Shown here: positions 18,013-28,199 of the stretch, piece after piece
Position numbering within the stretch: position 1 is the first letter of the stretch
Layout of the letters: each line of letters opens with the position of its first letter
Assembly: GCF_020181615.1 (NCBI RefSeq)
Contig: NZ_CP084029.1
Coordinates: forward strand, 3,409,995-3,473,994
Length of the DNA: 64,000 nt
Direction: 5' to 3'
DNA from: [Mycobacterium] crassicus
GTDB lineage: Bacteria > Actinomycetota > Actinomycetes > Mycobacteriales > Mycobacteriaceae
The notes under the pieces: generated by a model
The model's input: only the letters and a program-made list of their open reading frames with translations
Told to the model about the DNA's origin: nothing
The model's database searches: none
Translations under genes and position numbers: made by a program

Positions 18013-18404
18013 GCCCGGCCCGGGTAACCGGGCAACTGCCCCACGCCAACACTCGGGCAGTACACGGTCCGCGCGACCTTGACGAATGCGTCGGCGTGCG
18101 ACGGCCCCAAGCCGGGGTTGGCCTTCTGCAGCTCCTCAATGGTCTCATCCGCACTGAAACCATCCCGTATGCGCTGACAGACGTTGTGGGCGGTGTCTAC
18201 GGCCTGGCGATCGTTCGGATGCTCGATACCGACCTGGTCGAGCGCCCGGACCAGAGCGGTCTCTTGCGTGTCGACGGAAAGCACGCCGGAATCCGTCGGA
18301 TCGGCGTACGCCGGAGCCGCTGCGACGACAACGGCCGTCGCACATGCCGAAGCCGTCAACGTCCCGAAGAATAATTGCGCCAGAAGCCATCTCGATTCGG
18401 CCAT
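18009..18404 (-). CDS. Secreted DUF732 protein
   Basis: The start at 18404 is chosen because GAGGAG lies 8 bases upstream and MAESRWLLAQLFFGTL begins a proper signal peptide ending PAYA before DPTDSG. A longer ORF to 18557 adds an unlikely Arg-rich extension. The mature domain follows the DUF732 pattern: LVRALDQVGIEHPNDRQAV, Cys in AHNVCQRI, KANPGL, and Cys in KVARTVYCPSVG. It is a paralogue of the product at 17062. Function unknown. Both are probably exported by Sec. Confidence 0.85.
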   Translation of the reverse strand: MAESRWLLAQLFFGTLTASACATAVVVAAAPAYADPTDSGVLSVDTQETALVRALDQVGIEHPNDRQAVDTAHNVCQRIRDGFSADETIEELQKANPGLGPSHADAFVKVARTVYCPSVGVGQLPGYPGRA

Positions 18405-18566
18405 CTTGCATCTCCTCACCTGACATCGGTGACCCACCCGACCCCTACACACGACGCTAGACACCACGGACGAGCGCCGCATAGCCCACATCGCCATCTT
18501 TCGCAACGGTTTCGACTCTCGTTCATCTGAGACATCCTTCGTCAACCCCTGATTCATTTCGGCGTG

Positions 18567-19778
18567 TTATCCGCCGGAAGACGGACGTGGCATCGCATAG
18601 CGAGGCGGTGAGACCTGCAGAATGGTACTGACGCTGGGACGGTTGATCTTTCGAGCCGCAGCCGCCCCGGCCAGCTGGGCCATCGGTGCCATGGCCGCCG
18701 CCTGCCCCGTGCCGGCCACCGTCACCTTCGGCGAGGCGCCCCATCCTCCCTTGGCCAAGGGCGAGAGCTGATCGTTGACCGTAGCCACCGGTGTCACATC
18801 CGCCCAGGCCTGCGGGGCCGAGAGCCGGCCCACCGTGGTGGATTCGCCAACACTGGCGAGAACCGCCCGAGCAGCACTCGATCCGGTTGCCGCCCCGGCC
18901 GTCACAGGCGACGTCGTCCCGGTCAGCCCCGCCGAACTCAGCCCAGCCGACAGCGGTGCGTAGAACAGGCCGTCGGTCGTGATCCTGACCCAACCGAATA
19001 CGGAGTTGCCGACGGACCCGATATTTCGAGCCGGCACCAGAAACATGCTGTCGTTGGCACTCATCGCTTTGCCAATGACTTCCTCGGCATCCACCCACGA
19101 CTGCGGTATCGGTATACCGGTTGGAGTGGAGGCGGTGGAGAGCTGTTGTGGGACAGCCGCAATCATCTGCGACAGTGCCTGCGTGTGCGAGGTCCCCGCC
19201 GTGGCAGCCGAAGCTGCTGCGGAGGCTGCCTGGGCGGATTGCCCGGCAGGATTGGTGGTCTGCGGCGGCTCGCTGAACGACGACAGCTTGGTCGCCGACG
19301 ACGCCGACGCGGCGTAGCCGTACATCGCCTGACTGTTCTGCGCCCACATACCCTGGTAGGCGGACTCGGTAGCCGCGATCCGTGCGGCGTTCTGAGCCAA
19401 AACGTTGGTGGCGATCAGGATCGCCAGCTGGGATCGGTTGGCGGCCACTGCGGCCGGCGGTGTGATCGCCGCATGCGCGGCCTCGAAGGCGGAGGCAGCC
19501 GCTCGCAGTTGGGTAGCAGCCTCCCCGGCCTGTACCCCGGTTGTCGCCGCCCACTGCACATACGCTGCGGCCGCGGCAGCCATCGCAGCCGCGGTGGGTC
19601 CTGCCCAGTACTCGCCCACTAGAGAATCGATCGCCGATGAGTAGCCCTCGGTGAACGAACTCACCTGCGCGGCAAGTGCATCCCAGGACGACGCCGCCAC
19701 CATCAGCGGCCCCGGCCCCGGTCCCGAGTACACCTGAGTCGAGGTGACCTCCGGTGGCAGCATCCCGAAATCCAGCAT
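18567..19778 (-). CDS. PPE family protein (SVP-like subgroup)
   Basis: The 403-residue protein starts MLDFGMLPPEVTSTQVYSG and has the whole PPE domain, including WAGPTA, a first helix pair, NVLAQNAARIAATES and MYGYAASASSATKLSSF. The variable C-terminal part carries RLSAPQAWADVTPV in the position of the SVP motif and ends YAMPRPSSGG. It is the last of three PPE genes in tandem (with 19832 and 21145) and most similar to the one at 21145. No PE gene precedes the group. Such orphan PPEs may pair with PEs encoded elsewhere. An overlapping ORF in another frame is a shadow. Confidence 0.88.
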   Translation of the reverse strand: MLDFGMLPPEVTSTQVYSGPGPGPLMVAASSWDALAAQVSSFTEGYSSAIDSLVGEYWAGPTAAAMAAAAAAYVQWAATTGVQAGEAATQLRAAASAFEAAHAAITPPAAVAANRSQLAILIATNVLAQNAARIAATESAYQGMWAQNSQAMYGYAASASSATKLSSFSEPPQTTNPAGQSAQAASAAASAATAGTSHTQALSQMIAAVPQQLSTASTPTGIPIPQSWVDAEEVIGKAMSANDSMFLVPARNIGSVGNSVFGWVRITTDGLFYAPLSAGLSSAGLTGTTSPVTAGAATGSSAARAVLASVGESTTVGRLSAPQAWADVTPVATVNDQLSPLAKGGWGASPKVTVAGTGQAAAMAPMAQLAGAAAARKINRPSVSTILQVSPPRYAMPRPSSGG

Positions 19779-19831
19779 CTTCTCTCCCCTTACGTCAACC
19801 GAGCGCCCCTATTTACGGGGTCCGGGCTGTG

Positions 19832-21070
19832 CTATCCACCGGCCGCGGGCCGGGGCATTCGGAAGTTCCGGTCCCCCTGCATCCGGATCACGGAGTTGCC
19901 TCCGTAGTGCGGCTCGGAACCCCGCATCGGCCCCAGGGACATCGGCGGCTGCTCCATGGCGGGTTCGGTGGACTTGACCAGTTGCGCTGCGATGGCACGC
20001 TGATCGGTCACCGACTGCGGCTGCGAGGTCACCCAGCTCCGGGGAACCGACAACTGTCCCACCGATGCCGCTCTGCTCGCCGACACGAACATTTGGCCGT
20101 TGCCGATACCACCGAACGGCACACCCTGAAAGGCGGCTGTCACGAACGGCCCCTTGCCGCCCAACAGTCCCAGCGAGGGCTCCGCCAGGAAGAACTTGCG
20201 AATCATCAGGGCATTGACGGCCCCGGTATCGCCGTCATCGCCGATGGTCACACCGAGGTTGGCTGACTGGTTCGAGATGTCCGAGAAGGGGTTGAGGACT
20301 TTCTGCAGAGAACTCCAGTCGGTGATGTAGTAGTAGGGATTCGGCGGCGGAGTCGTTGACGTCGGCGGCGGTGTTGCCGGCGGGTTGGTGCTCGCGGCCG
20401 TCGACAGGCTGTGCATGTGTTGCGGCAGTGCGGAGGTGGCCTGCGCGAGGCTGTGCGCCAGGGTGTGCGCAATTCCAGAGGTTGCGCTGCCGGCGGCATG
20501 CGTTGCCGCGGCGGATTGGCCTGCCTGCCCCGCGGGGTTGGTGGTCTTCGGTGGCGCATTGAACGGTGTCAACGTTGCGGCGGCGGGCAACGAGGCGCCG
20601 GCATAGCCGAACATGGCAGCGGCGTCTTGAGCCCACATCTCGCCGTAAAGGGCCTCGGTGGCCGCGATCGCCGCGGTGTTCTGGCCGAGGAAGTTGGTGG
20701 CGACCAACGCCATCAGCATCATCCGGTTGGCTTCGACCGCCGCTGGGGGCACTGTCATGGCGAACGCCGCCTCGTATGCGGCCGCCGCCGCCCGCGCCTG
20801 GCTGGCCGCCTGCTCGGCCTGGGCGGCCGTAACGTTCGCCCACGCCACGTACGGTGCCGCCGCCGCGGCCATCGTCGTCGATGCCGGCCCGGACCAGAGT
20901 TGGCCCTGCACGGTCGTGAGCTCCGATGAATAACCGGAGGCGAACAGTTCCAGTTCTCCGGCGAGCCCGTCCCAGGCTGTCGCGGCTGCCATCATCGGCC
21001 CCGACCCGGGCCCGGCGTACATTCGGGCCGAATTGACCTCTGGCGGCAACGCCGCGAAATCCCAGAACAC
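19832..21070 (-). CDS. PPE family protein (SVP-like subgroup)
   Basis: The predicted 412-residue protein begins [20 protein letters not shown] and contains the standard PPE landmarks: [25 protein letters not shown] and [21 protein letters not shown]. After a Pro/Thr-rich linker ([17 protein letters not shown]) comes a distinct middle region, then [15 protein letters not shown] and a final [10 protein letters not shown]. The linker distinguishes it from its neighbours. It is the middle gene of the triplet, 53 bases upstream of the next PPE start. Surface exposure and ESX export are inferred from family membership. Confidence 0.88.
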   Translation of the reverse strand: MFWDFAALPPEVNSARMYAGPGSGPMMAAATAWDGLAGELELFASGYSSELTTVQGQLWSGPASTTMAAAAAPYVAWANVTAAQAEQAASQARAAAAAYEAAFAMTVPPAAVEANRMMLMALVATNFLGQNTAAIAATEALYGEMWAQDAAAMFGYAGASLPAAATLTPFNAPPKTTNPAGQAGQSAAATHAAGSATSGIAHTLAHSLAQATSALPQHMHSLSTAASTNPPATPPPTSTTPPPNPYYYITDWSSLQKVLNPFSDISNQSANLGVTIGDDGDTGAVNALMIRKFFLAEPSLGLLGGKGPFVTAAFQGVPFGGIGNGQMFVSASRAASVGQLSVPRSWVTSQPQSVTDQRAIAAQLVKSTEPAMEQPPMSLGPMRGSEPHYGGNSVIRMQGDRNFRMPRPAAGG

Positions 21071-21144
21071 CGTTATCCAACCCCCAAACCGTCACTCTGG
21101 CAATGACTTCCCGCAGCGTCGGGCGCCGCGGCACGTGCGATCGG

Positions 21145-22362
21145 CTATCCGCCGGAAGAAGGCCGCGACATCTTGAATTGGCGCGGCGGAACACGCAGGG
21201 CCTTACCGACAACAGGACGCATCAGCAAGGTGCCCGCGGCGGCCGCCGCGGCCACCTCTGCCATCGTCTGGGCACCCAGGTTTGCCGGTGCGCCGGCCTC
21301 CCACCAGGATTCGACCTCCGAGAGCCACAGCGGCTGTTCGCTCGCGGTCGCCACCGGCGTCGCCTGCGTCCACGCCGGTGGCACCGACATCTGCCCCACC
21401 GAGCCAGCGCCGCCCACGCCGGCGAGCACCGCTCTTTCGGCGCCGCCGACCGCCGTTCCGGCCAGCACTCCCCCCGGCAATCCGGCAACCGGCGAGATCG
21501 CGCCTGTGAGCCCGGCCAGCGGTGCATAAAGCACGGCGTCGGCCCAGAGTCTGAACAACGCGACGGTCATGCTGACCACATTGGCGACCGACCGAAGGCC
21601 GCCGCCGGCGGCATTCGGCATGCCGAGAATGGTGTTGATATCGCCCAGATCGGTCATCACCGAGTCCGGGATCGGCAGCCCGAACAATGACGTCGTATCC
21701 GAGCTCGATGTCGCGCTGGTTCCCGGCGATGAGAGTGCCTGCAGCAGGTCGGTCAGCCAGTTCTGTGATTGCGATGTGCTCGTGCCGGCGGCTTGGACGG
21801 CGGTCGCGGCGGCCTGGGCCGATTGGCCGGCCGGGTTGGTTGTCTGCGGCGGCTCGGTGAAGGGCGCCAGCTTCGCCGACGTCGAGGACGCGCCCGCGTA
21901 GCCGTACATCGCCTGGGTGTTCTGGGCCCACATCCCGGCGTATTGCGCCTCGTTGGCCGCTATCTTGGGAGTGTTCTGGCCGAAGATGTTGGTGGCGACC
22001 AGGTTAGTCAGCTGGGTGCGGTTGGCCGCCACCAGCGCCGGCGGCACGACCGCCGCATGCGCGGCCTCGAAAGCCGCTGCGGACAACCGGGCCTGACCGG
22101 CCACCTGCTCGGCTTGCCCTGCTGTTGCGGTCACCCACTGGACATATGAGGCGGCGGCCACAGCCATCGCGTTCGCAGACGGACCGGCCCAACCGTCACC
22201 CTCTAGGGCCGAGATCACCGAGGAGTAGCCTTCTGCGAACGAATTCAGCTGCGCAGCAAGGCCATCCCAGGCTGCCGCGGTCGACACCATCGGGGTTGCC
22301 CCCGGGCCCGAATAGATCTGCGTGGACGTGACCTCCGGCGGCAACACCCCGAAATCCAGCAT
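21145..22362 (-). CDS. PPE family protein (SVP-like subgroup)
   Basis: This 405-residue protein is the first of the leftward PPE triplet. It starts MLDFGVLPPEVTSTQIYSG and includes WAGPSA, AAFEAAHAAVVPPALVAANR, NIFGQNTPKIAANEAQ and MYGYAGASSTSAKL. The C-terminal region has VGQMSVPPAWTQATPVATA and ends FKMSRPSSGG. GAAGGGGAG lies just upstream of the ATG. About 230 bases without a gene lie upstream, A+T-richer around 22400-22500, and probably hold the triplet's promoter. The overall pattern matches the gene at 18567 so closely that a local duplication is likely. Confidence 0.88.
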   Translation of the reverse strand: MLDFGVLPPEVTSTQIYSGPGATPMVSTAAAWDGLAAQLNSFAEGYSSVISALEGDGWAGPSANAMAVAAASYVQWVTATAGQAEQVAGQARLSAAAFEAAHAAVVPPALVAANRTQLTNLVATNIFGQNTPKIAANEAQYAGMWAQNTQAMYGYAGASSTSAKLAPFTEPPQTTNPAGQSAQAAATAVQAAGTSTSQSQNWLTDLLQALSSPGTSATSSSDTTSLFGLPIPDSVMTDLGDINTILGMPNAAGGGLRSVANVVSMTVALFRLWADAVLYAPLAGLTGAISPVAGLPGGVLAGTAVGGAERAVLAGVGGAGSVGQMSVPPAWTQATPVATASEQPLWLSEVESWWEAGAPANLGAQTMAEVAAAAAAGTLLMRPVVGKALRVPPRQFKMSRPSSGG

Positions 22363-22592
22363 CCGAACTCCCCTTCGCCAACCGACTCAACCGCGTCAAA
22401 GGAATACATCGCTATGCGATAGAATTGGTATTCTGAGCGCGCAGATTGAAATTCTGGAGACAACGATCTGAAGCCGACATGAACGGGAGTTTTAATCTAC
22501 GCACAGCAATGCACCTGCAGGAACGGTGTAGTAAGCCGATGTCGCCTAGTTGGAACCGAATCGCCGAGTGAACGGACAAACGGGTAGAAACG

Positions 22593-23345
22593 CTAAAACA
22601 GATACGCCTGCCCGGGTTGCGGTTCGGCCGCCGCAACCAGTTCGGGACCGTTGTTGCGCACGCTGTTGACCAGGGTCGAAACCTCCCGCAGTGCGATTCC
22701 CCGCACATCCGGCGGATCGGCCAGCAGCGCGGTGTCGACCGGGGCGTCCGGGTCCAGCCAACGGTCCCAACGGTTTTCGGGCAGGAGCAGGGGCATTCGA
22801 TCGTGAATCCGGGCGAGTTCCCCGACCGCTGCGGTGGTGATGATCGTGACGCTCAACAGCGGGTCGAAGCGTCGGTCCGGCCGCCACACCGACCACAGTC
22901 CGGCCGCGAACAGCATCGCGCCGTCGCCGTGGAGATAGAACGGCGTCTTACCCGCCTTGGCGCCTGGTTCATGGGGGTCTACACGCCATTCGTAGAAGCC
23001 GTCCATCGGCACCAGGCAGCGCTTGTGTTCGGCGGCCGCGCGATACGCCGGCGAGGTGGTGACCTTGTCGGCGCGGGCGTTGATCAGCAGTGGTCCGCCG
23101 GCGACGGGGGTGCCGTCCGGTCCGGCCTTGGTCCACGGCGGCACCAGGCCCCACCGCATCAACCGGACCCGGCGGGTCGGGTCGTCACCGGGTTCGGCGT
23201 GCCGGCTGACCACGGTCGCGATGCTGTCGGTCGGTGCCACGTTGTAGTTCGGGCCGGGATCAGCGGTCGCCGGAACCTCGTTGATCGCGTCGATCTGCTC
23301 GGCCAGCAGCGCCGGGTCGGTGGTTACCGCGAATCGGCCGCACAT
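22593..23345 (-). CDS. SRAP/HMCES abasic-site-protecting protein (Rv3226c-like)
   Basis: The 250-residue SRAP protein forms a covalent thiazolidine crosslink with abasic sites in single-stranded DNA. The catalytic Cys is residue 2 (MCGRF), exposed after Met removal. Other active-site elements are NYNVAPTDS, MRWGLVPPW, DGFYEWR with the Glu, and ARIHDRMPLLL with the His. All are intact. It matches M. tuberculosis Rv3226c by memory and position, and anchors the conserved backbone. It reads away from the methyltransferase at 23365, with a 19-base gap. Confidence 0.9.
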   Translation of the reverse strand: MCGRFAVTTDPALLAEQIDAINEVPATADPGPNYNVAPTDSIATVVSRHAEPGDDPTRRVRLMRWGLVPPWTKAGPDGTPVAGGPLLINARADKVTTSPAYRAAAEHKRCLVPMDGFYEWRVDPHEPGAKAGKTPFYLHGDGAMLFAAGLWSVWRPDRRFDPLLSVTIITTAAVGELARIHDRMPLLLPENRWDRWLDPDAPVDTALLADPPDVRGIALREVSTLVNSVRNNGPELVAAAEPQPGQAYLF

Positions 23346-23364
23346 TCCTTCATGGTGGCACGCT

Positions 23365-24099
23365 TTAATCGAGCCGGGTGGCGGCTACCGCCCAGAACGG
23401 CATGTGGATCAGGTTGTCCTGCAGCAGCGGTTGCAGTATCTGGAAACGCTGTTGCAGCGCACGGACTCCGTCCAGCAGGTCCTCTCGCCCCAGCGCCTCC
23501 ATCACCGCGATCATTTCGGTGAACGAGTTGGGATCGAAGCTGCCCTGGTAGGTGGTGGTCCCGACGTGGTCGATCCGCCACCCCGCCTCGGCCAGCAGCG
23601 GTCCGAAACGCTCGGGAGCAAGGCCGTCCAACTGCCAGCCGTTGACGTTGTGGCGCCCGGCTTCGAACATGAACAGCCGGGCTTGAGGTTTGGTGGCGCG
23701 GTGCAGGCTCCGTGCGTAGCGGAGCTGGGTCTGCTCGTCGTCCTGGAACATGTGGTAGAACGCGCTGTCGACGACGGTGTCGAATCGGCCGTCGAACCCG
23801 GCCAGCTCGACCGCGTCGGCGACCTGGAAGTTCACCGTCACACCGGCCGCAGCGGCGTTGCGCCGCGCCACCGCGATCGCAGCCGGGGACAGATCGATCG
23901 CGGTCGTCGAATAGCCCTGGGCCGCATAGTGGATCGCGTGGTGCCCCGGGCCGGTGCCGGGATCAAGAACCTCGCCCCGCAACGCACCGTAGGCCACCAG
24001 TTGCTGCACTGCCGGCTGCGGGCGGCCGATGTCCCACGGCTCGGGCGGCCCAGCGGGCCCAGAAGGCACCGCGCCGGCAAAGTCGGTGTCGCTACTCAT
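23365..24099 (-). CDS. Class I SAM-dependent methyltransferase (Rv1377c/Rv1405c-like)
   Basis: The 244-residue protein begins EPWDIGRPQPAVQQL after a short N-terminus, a motif of small-molecule methyltransferases like M. tuberculosis Rv1405c. SAM motif I is EVLDPGTGPGHHAI, with a Pro where Gly or Cys is usual, followed by AIDLSPAAIAVARRN and VVDSAFYHMF. The end QPLLQDNLIHMPFWAVAATR is typical of the group. I choose the ATG at 24099, which has GAGGG just upstream, over a GTG at 24108. It is divergent from the LLM oxidoreductase and may be cotranscribed with the SRAP gene. Substrate unknown. Confidence 0.85.
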   Translation of the reverse strand: MSSDTDFAGAVPSGPAGPPEPWDIGRPQPAVQQLVAYGALRGEVLDPGTGPGHHAIHYAAQGYSTTAIDLSPAAIAVARRNAAAAGVTVNFQVADAVELAGFDGRFDTVVDSAFYHMFQDDEQTQLRYARSLHRATKPQARLFMFEAGRHNVNGWQLDGLAPERFGPLLAEAGWRIDHVGTTTYQGSFDPNSFTEMIAVMEALGREDLLDGVRALQQRFQILQPLLQDNLIHMPFWAVAATRLD

Positions 24100-24189
24100 C
24101 GCCCTCACTGTGCGCGACGCGGGTTAACGAAAACAGAACTCGCGGTGTACGAACGGCAATGACCACCCGGTACTGGCAAGATCGCCGCT

Positions 24190-25227
24190 GTGCGCCTCTC
24201 AGTCCTCGACCTCGCGCCGGTACGCACCGACCAGTCCAGTGCGGACGCCCTGGCGGCGACGATGCGGCTGGCACAACTGGCGGACGGCCTCGGCTACACG
24301 CGGTACTGGGTCGCCGAGCACCACAACGTCCCCTCCGTCGCGGCGACCAGCCCGGCCGTCTTGGTGGCGATGATCGGCGCCGCCACCTCGCGAATGCGCA
24401 TCGGCTCAGGTGGGGTGATGCTGCCCAACCACGCGCCCCTGGCGGTGGCCGAACAGTTCGCGCTGCTCGAGGCCGCCCATCCGGGCCGTATCGACCTCGG
24501 CGTCGGGCGCGCTCCGGGCGCCGACCCGGTCGCTTCGATGGTGCTGCGCGGGCCCGTCGGCCGTGGCGAACGCGACGTGGACGCCTTCCCCGACCACCTC
24601 GACGACGTGATCGCCCTGTTGGGCGCCGCCGGAGTGTCGGTGCAACTTCCCGACGGCGCCTACATCCTCAAGTCGACACCGCACGCGCTGACCGCGCCGC
24701 GGGTGTTCGTGCTGGGCTCGTCGTTGTACTCAGCACGGGTCGCCGCGACCAAGGGATTGCCCTACGCGTTCGGCCACCACCTGTTCGGCGAGCACACCGC
24801 CGAGGCGCTCGCGCTGTACCGGTCGGAGTTCGTGCCGAGCGAGCTCACACCCGAACCGGTGACCCTGCTGACCGTCAACACCGTGGTGGCCGAAACACGC
24901 TCGGAAGCAACCGCTTTGATACTCCCCCACCTGCACCTGCAGGCGCGCACCGCGGCCGGACCACCGGCCGGCCGGTTGGATCTGGTCGATGACGCCCAGC
25001 GCACGACGCTGACGACGGATCAGGGCCGCGTGGCGCAGGGCGAACTCGCGCGCGCCCTGGTGGGAACACCGGCTGAGGTGCTGGCGCGCTTGCACGAATT
25101 GACCAGCCGGTTCGGCGTCGACGAGGTGATGCTCAATCCGGTCGCCTCGGCCTGGCGGGGCACTGAGCCGGCGACCGCGCCGGGGCGTGAAGCCACCCTG
25201 CGATTGCTCGCCGAAGCGCTGCCCTGA
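24190..25227 (+). CDS. LLM-class flavin-dependent oxidoreductase (luciferase-like)
   Basis: The 345-residue TIM-barrel protein starts at GTG with LSVLDLAPVRTDQSSADAL. It includes YWVAEHHNVPSVAATSP, the hallmark of the group 1 alkanal monooxygenase-like LLM family, GSGGVMLPNHAPLAVAEQF, and RIDLGVGRAPGADP. These enzymes use FMN or F420 from a partner reductase. Cofactor and substrate cannot be told here. It is divergent from the methyltransferase across 90 bases and stands alone before the PE-PPE operon. Confidence 0.88.
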   Translation: MRLSVLDLAPVRTDQSSADALAATMRLAQLADGLGYTRYWVAEHHNVPSVAATSPAVLVAMIGAATSRMRIGSGGVMLPNHAPLAVAEQFALLEAAHPGRIDLGVGRAPGADPVASMVLRGPVGRGERDVDAFPDHLDDVIALLGAAGVSVQLPDGAYILKSTPHALTAPRVFVLGSSLYSARVAATKGLPYAFGHHLFGEHTAEALALYRSEFVPSELTPEPVTLLTVNTVVAETRSEATALILPHLHLQARTAAGPPAGRLDLVDDAQRTTLTTDQGRVAQGELARALVGTPAEVLARLHELTSRFGVDEVMLNPVASAWRGTEPATAPGREATLRLLAEALP

Positions 25228-25450
25228 AGGTGAACGGACGGTGACCATTGCCCAACGGCAACATGTCGCGTGGAGATCGAATCGGTAGCGATATCGAACT
25301 GTCAATGAACAACTGCTGACAGTCTTCCGAAAGTCGTCTTCGTGGCTGTGTCGCCGAGTTGGGATCGCCTAGCGTCGGTGCTGCGCCCAAAGCGCAACAC
25401 GGTCCGCCTCCCGGCGTGCCGCATCGACGAAGGACTGGACTAGGAGCGTT

Positions 25451-25750
25451 ATGTCGTTCGTAACGACGCAACCCGAAGCCCTACTGGCCGCGGTCGCCAA
25501 CCTGCGGACCATTGGTTCGGCCATGACGGCCCACAGCGCCGCAGCGGCGGCGCCCACCACCGGTGTGGTCCCGGCCGCCGCAGACGAGGTCTCGGCACTG
25601 ACCGCGGCACAATTCGCCGCACACGCCCAGGCCTACCAGATGGTCAGCGCCCAGGCCGCGGCCGTCCACGAGATGTTCGTCAACGCGCTGAGCAACGGCG
25701 CGACCGCATACGCCGCCACTGAGGCTGCCAACGCAGCCGCGGCCGGTTAG
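25451..25750 (+). CDS. PE family protein (PE domain only)
   Basis: The 99-residue protein is a complete PE domain: MSFVTTQPEALLAAVANLR, helix 1 to AAAAPTTGVVPAA, helix 2 with AAQFAAHAQAYQMVSAQAAAVHEMF, and C-terminal ATEAANAAAAG. The YxxxD/E-type export motif lies at the end of helix 2 (YAATE). AGGAG is 5 bases upstream of the ATG. A PPE gene follows after 9 bases, the canonical PE-PPE arrangement, so the two products likely form a heterodimer for ESX secretion. It serves here as the intact reference for the relic at 16818. Confidence 0.9.
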   Translation: MSFVTTQPEALLAAVANLRTIGSAMTAHSAAAAAPTTGVVPAAADEVSALTAAQFAAHAQAYQMVSAQAAAVHEMFVNALSNGATAYAATEAANAAAAG

Positions 25751-25759
25751 GACGCGACG

Positions 25760-26959
25760 ATGGATTACTTGAGTTCACCGCCCGAGGTGACCTCCACCAA
25801 GATCTATTCCGGGCCCGGCTCGGAACCGATGGTGGTGGCCTCGTCGGCCTGGAGCGCACTCGCCGCCGAGCTGAAATCCGTTGCGGCGTCTTACCGTGCT
25901 GTCATCAACCAGCTGACCAGTGAGGAATGGCTGGGGCCGGCATCGGCGACGATGGCGACCGCCGCCGCGCCGTACGTGACCTGGATGGAGCTCACCGCCG
26001 AGCAGGCTGAGCAGGCAGCCGGCCAGGGCCGGGCCGCCGCGGCCGCTTACGAGACGGCACACGCGACGATCGTGCCGCCGATGGCGGTCACGGCCAACCG
26101 CCAGTTGCTGCAGCAGTTGGTCACCACCAACATCCTCGGGCAGAACACCCCGTCGATCGCGGCCACCGAAGCCGAGCACGGCGAGATGTGGGCGCAGGAC
26201 ACCATCGCGATGTACGGCTATCACGCCCAGTCCAGCGCGGCCACCAAGCTGAGCGACTTCACCGCGCCGCCGAACCCGACCAACCCGGGCAGTGCGGTCG
26301 CCTCGGCCATCGGCGATGCCACCGGAACCCAGGCGCCGTCGGCGTCCAACACGTTGCAAGGCATGCTGAGCTCGCTGTTCGGCGGATCGGCCCAGGCCGG
26401 GCCCACCTATGGCGCCGGCGATATCCTCGCCGACCCGAACTACAACCTGAGCAACCAGCTCATGACCCAGCTGGTGACCAACTCCAACCTGCAGTCGAAC
26501 AACATCTGTGCGGTCTGGCGTGGTGTCAGCGGTGTGCTCGGCCTGCAGAGGCTGGGCGCCGACGCCGCGAAAGACGCCGCCAAGGCTGCCGCCGGTGCGG
26601 CGTCGGGTGCCGCCGGTGCGGCGTCGGGTGCCGCCGGTGCGGCGGCCAACCTGGGCGGCGCCGGTGCGATCGGTGGCCTCTCGGTCCCGTCGGCCTGGGT
26701 CCCGCCGATGGCCGCGGCGAGCACGCTCGGTCCGGTGTCCGGTGGCTCGTGGGTGCCGGTCGGTCCCGCCGCTACGGTCCCGTCGGCCGCCGGAATTCTC
26801 GGCACCACCCCGATGGCACCCCCGGCGGGCATGCCCGGTATGGCTGGAATGCCCGGAGTCCCCGCCGCGGGCGCGGCCGGGGCCGGATTCCGCGGGTTCG
26901 GCGGGCCGCGCTACGGCACGGCGTTGACCGTCATGCCTCGTCGGCCCTTCGGCGGATAG
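25760..26959 (+). CDS. PPE family protein, partner of the adjacent PE
   Basis: This 399-residue protein begins [18 protein letters not shown] and includes [40 protein letters not shown] and [17 protein letters not shown]. The C-terminal half has an Ala/Gly repeat (26588-26645) followed by [10 protein letters not shown] (SVP motif), then [18 protein letters not shown] and a final VMPRRPFGG. It lies 9 bases after the PE gene and 14 bases before another PPE, forming a three-gene operon. Predicted ESX export and cell-envelope location follow from the family. Confidence 0.9.
   Translation: MDYLSSPPEVTSTKIYSGPGSEPMVVASSAWSALAAELKSVAASYRAVINQLTSEEWLGPASATMATAAAPYVTWMELTAEQAEQAAGQGRAAAAAYETAHATIVPPMAVTANRQLLQQLVTTNILGQNTPSIAATEAEHGEMWAQDTIAMYGYHAQSSAATKLSDFTAPPNPTNPGSAVASAIGDATGTQAPSASNTLQGMLSSLFGGSAQAGPTYGAGDILADPNYNLSNQLMTQLVTNSNLQSNNICAVWRGVSGVLGLQRLGADAAKDAAKAAAGAASGAAGAASGAAGAAANLGGAGAIGGLSVPSAWVPPMAAASTLGPVSGGSWVPVGPAATVPSAAGILGTTPMAPPAGMPGMAGMPGVPAAGAAGAGFRGFGGPRYGTALTVMPRRPFGG
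26588..26645 (+). repeat. 21-base tandem repeat inside a PPE gene
   Basis: The unit gccgccggtgcggcgtcggg plus t encodes AAGAASG. It occurs about 2.7 times, the last copy diverging (tcg to gcc). It lies between the PPE domain and the SVP motif and could vary in copy number by slippage. Confidence 0.75.
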
Positions 26960-26973
26960 CACCAAGGGGCCTA

Positions 26974-28191
26974 GTGATCGACTACGGGGCACTGCCACCG
27001 GAGATCAATTCCGCACGCATGTACGCGGGAGCGGGCTCCGGCCCGATGTTGGCAGCTGCGGGGGCCTGGGATGTGCTGGCCCAGGAGTTGAGCCTGACCG
27101 CGGCCGCGGTGGACATGACGATTGCGGACCTGACCAGCGGTCCTTGGCGCGGCCCGTCGGCCACGGCCATGGCTGCGGCGGCACTGCCGTTCACCACCTG
27201 GTTCAAGACCACCGCCGCGCAGGCCGAACTGGCGGCCACTCAGGCCAAAGCAGCCGCGGCCGCTTTCGAAGCGGCGTACGCGATGACCGTTCCACCCCCG
27301 GTGGTGCTGGCCAATCGGATGCAGCTGATGGCCCTGATCGCGACCAACTTCTTCGGCCAGAACACGCCGGCCATCGCGGCCACCGAAGCTCACTACGCCG
27401 CGATGTGGGCACAGGACGCCGCCGCCATGTACGGCTACGCCGGTGGGTCGGCCGCAGCCTCGCAGCTGTCGGAATTCACCTCACCGCCGCAGACCACCAA
27501 TCCGGCCGGACCCGCGGGACAGGCCACCGCGACCAGCCAGGCCGTCGGCAACTCCGCGACCACACAGGCCTTGACCACTACGACCCAGGCGGTCGCCCAG
27601 GCGGGCGCCGCCACCGGGACGCCGGTGCCCCCGGGGGCCGCCACCACCGTGCCACCGACCACGGCGGCCCTGCAGGAACTGGTCAAGCAGCTCACGACCT
27701 TCACCGGCTTCGCCAATTCGGCGATGGGCCCGCAACGCATTATCGACGCCGTCGGGCAGCAGCTCAACGGCTGGGAGGTGTCCGGTCAGGCCATCGCGGA
27801 GTCCAAGGACTTCCTGGCGGCGCTGGCACCGGTCGCCGAGGCCGCGAAGGTGGGGACCGCCGCTGTCCAGACCCCGGGTTTCGGGGCCGCGACGCCGTCG
27901 GCCGCGGTGGGCAAGGGCATCAAGATCGGTCTCTTGTCGGCACCGCCGAGTTGGCCCGTCGCACCCGCTTCGGCCAATCCGTCCGCGGCCACCCTGGTGT
28001 CCAGCCGGATCGCAGCCACTGCCGCCTCCGAGGCCGGCGTGATGCCCCGGGCCGGTATGGCCGGGATGGCCGGCCTGCCCGGCATGGCCGGGGCCAGTGC
28101 CGCGGCCGGCGGTGGAGCCAACGGTTTCCGTTTCGTGCCGCGGTACGGTTACCGGCACCGGATGATGCAGCGGCCGCCCAGCGCCGGCTAG
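26974..28191 (+). CDS. PPE family protein (third gene of PE-PPE-PPE operon)
   Basis: I place the start at GTG 26974, with AAGGGG just upstream, giving 405 residues beginning [19 protein letters not shown] much longer in-frame ORF from 26188 reads through the previous PPE gene in another frame and is an artefact. The protein has WRGPSATAM, YEAxxAM-type and [21 protein letters not shown] motifs, a Thr/Pro linker, [15 protein letters not shown] at the SVP position, and [17 protein letters not shown] before FVPRYGYR. It ends 8 bases before the convergent rsgA stop. Confidence 0.88.
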   Translation: MIDYGALPPEINSARMYAGAGSGPMLAAAGAWDVLAQELSLTAAAVDMTIADLTSGPWRGPSATAMAAAALPFTTWFKTTAAQAELAATQAKAAAAAFEAAYAMTVPPPVVLANRMQLMALIATNFFGQNTPAIAATEAHYAAMWAQDAAAMYGYAGGSAAASQLSEFTSPPQTTNPAGPAGQATATSQAVGNSATTQALTTTTQAVAQAGAATGTPVPPGAATTVPPTTAALQELVKQLTTFTGFANSAMGPQRIIDAVGQQLNGWEVSGQAIAESKDFLAALAPVAEAAKVGTAAVQTPGFGAATPSAAVGKGIKIGLLSAPPSWPVAPASANPSAATLVSSRIAATAASEAGVMPRAGMAGMAGLPGMAGASAAAGGGANGFRFVPRYGYRHRMMQRPPSAG

Positions 28192-28199
28192 GTGTACTG

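Noticed and set aside
18523..19554. 343-codon frame overlapping the PPE gene at 18567
   Set aside because: Same strand, different frame. Composition is Gly/Arg-rich without motifs, whereas the 18567-19778 frame is a full PPE protein.
22537..25380. Similar short strings GTCGCC(G/T)AGTTGG near 22537 and 25352 as a shared PE/PPE promoter element
   Set aside because: They lie in opposite orientation relative to their genes and the match is too short to support.
26188..26973. N-terminal extension of the PPE at 26974 through the preceding PPE gene
   Set aside because: It reads the previous gene out of frame. The GTG at 26974 has a ribosome binding site and begins the PPE motif.
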